DNA from: Aquisalimonas sp. | Lineage (GTDB): Bacteria; Pseudomonadota; Gammaproteobacteria; Nitrococcales; Aquisalimonadaceae | Assembly: GCA_007127625.1 (NCBI GenBank) | Contig: SKYZ01000272.1 | Location: forward strand, 1-5,011 | Length of the DNA stretch: 5,011 nucleotides | Direction: 5' to 3' | In this document: piece by piece, positions 5,007 to 5,011 of the stretch | Position numbering within the stretch: position 1 is the stretch's first letter | How the letters are laid out: the number at the start of each line of letters is the position of its first letter | The notes under the pieces: generated by a model | The model's database searches: none | What the model saw: the letters and a program-made list of their open reading frames with translations, nothing else | What the model was told of the DNA's origin: nothing | Made by a program: the position numbers and the translations under genes

Positions 5007-5011
5007 GATAC

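Noticed and set aside
1..5011. CRISPR array, insertion sequence, phage genes, toxin-antitoxin or defence genes
   Set aside because: No spaced direct repeats, transposase, integrase or defence-type motifs were seen. All long coding regions belong to ordinary chromosomal families and share the same GC-rich character.

Overview
The window is about 5 kb of GC-rich chromosomal DNA from a bacterium, most likely a gammaproteobacterium. The main evidence is the gene order asmA, mutY, yggX, then tRNA-Phe. From memory, asmA-mutY-yggX is a standard order in Pseudomonas-like genomes, and mutY-yggX is an operon in Escherichia coli. The many Asp and Glu residues in the AsmA protein fit a halophilic or haloalkaliphilic relative (for example Ectothiorhodospiraceae- or Halomonas-like), but this is only an inference. 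There is no sign of an insertion sequence, phage, CRISPR array or toxin-antitoxin pair.

Left part, minus strand (1-1127). There are two separate genes. The first, at the left edge, is the N-terminal 141 residues of a short-chain dehydrogenase/reductase whose remainder lies outside the window. The second is a complete 165-residue protein of the 'host attachment' family (Host_attach). The 205 bp between them contain three inverted repeats close together just after the host-attachment gene, probably its 3' end and termination region.

Divergent intergenic region (1128-1315). It separates the host-attachment gene (minus) from asmA (plus). It contains a near-symmetric AT-rich core that can be read as a -10 box on either strand. 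It also holds several GC-rich inverted repeats that would fall in the leader of the minus-strand transcript.

Right part, plus strand (1316-5006). A compact operon runs asmA (envelope protein anchored in the inner membrane), mutY (A/G-mismatch adenine glycosylase) and yggX (Fe(II) trafficking/oxidative protection protein). asmA and mutY share one base in a TGATG junction, and mutY and yggX are 2 bp apart. MutY has all its catalytic and iron-sulfur residues. MutY and YggX both act against oxidative damage: one repairs 8-oxoguanine mispairs and the other protects labile iron-sulfur proteins, of which MutY is itself one. A tRNA-Phe(GAA) gene follows with its own good sigma-70-type promoter, whose -35 box lies inside a hairpin at the end of the yggX transcript.

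The gene content is ordinary housekeeping. I found no convincing evidence of an undescribed system. The points most worth a second look are the non-coding structures (symmetric promoter core, structured leader, perfect palindrome in the yggX 3' end, promoter/hairpin overlap) and the charged repeat tail of AsmA.
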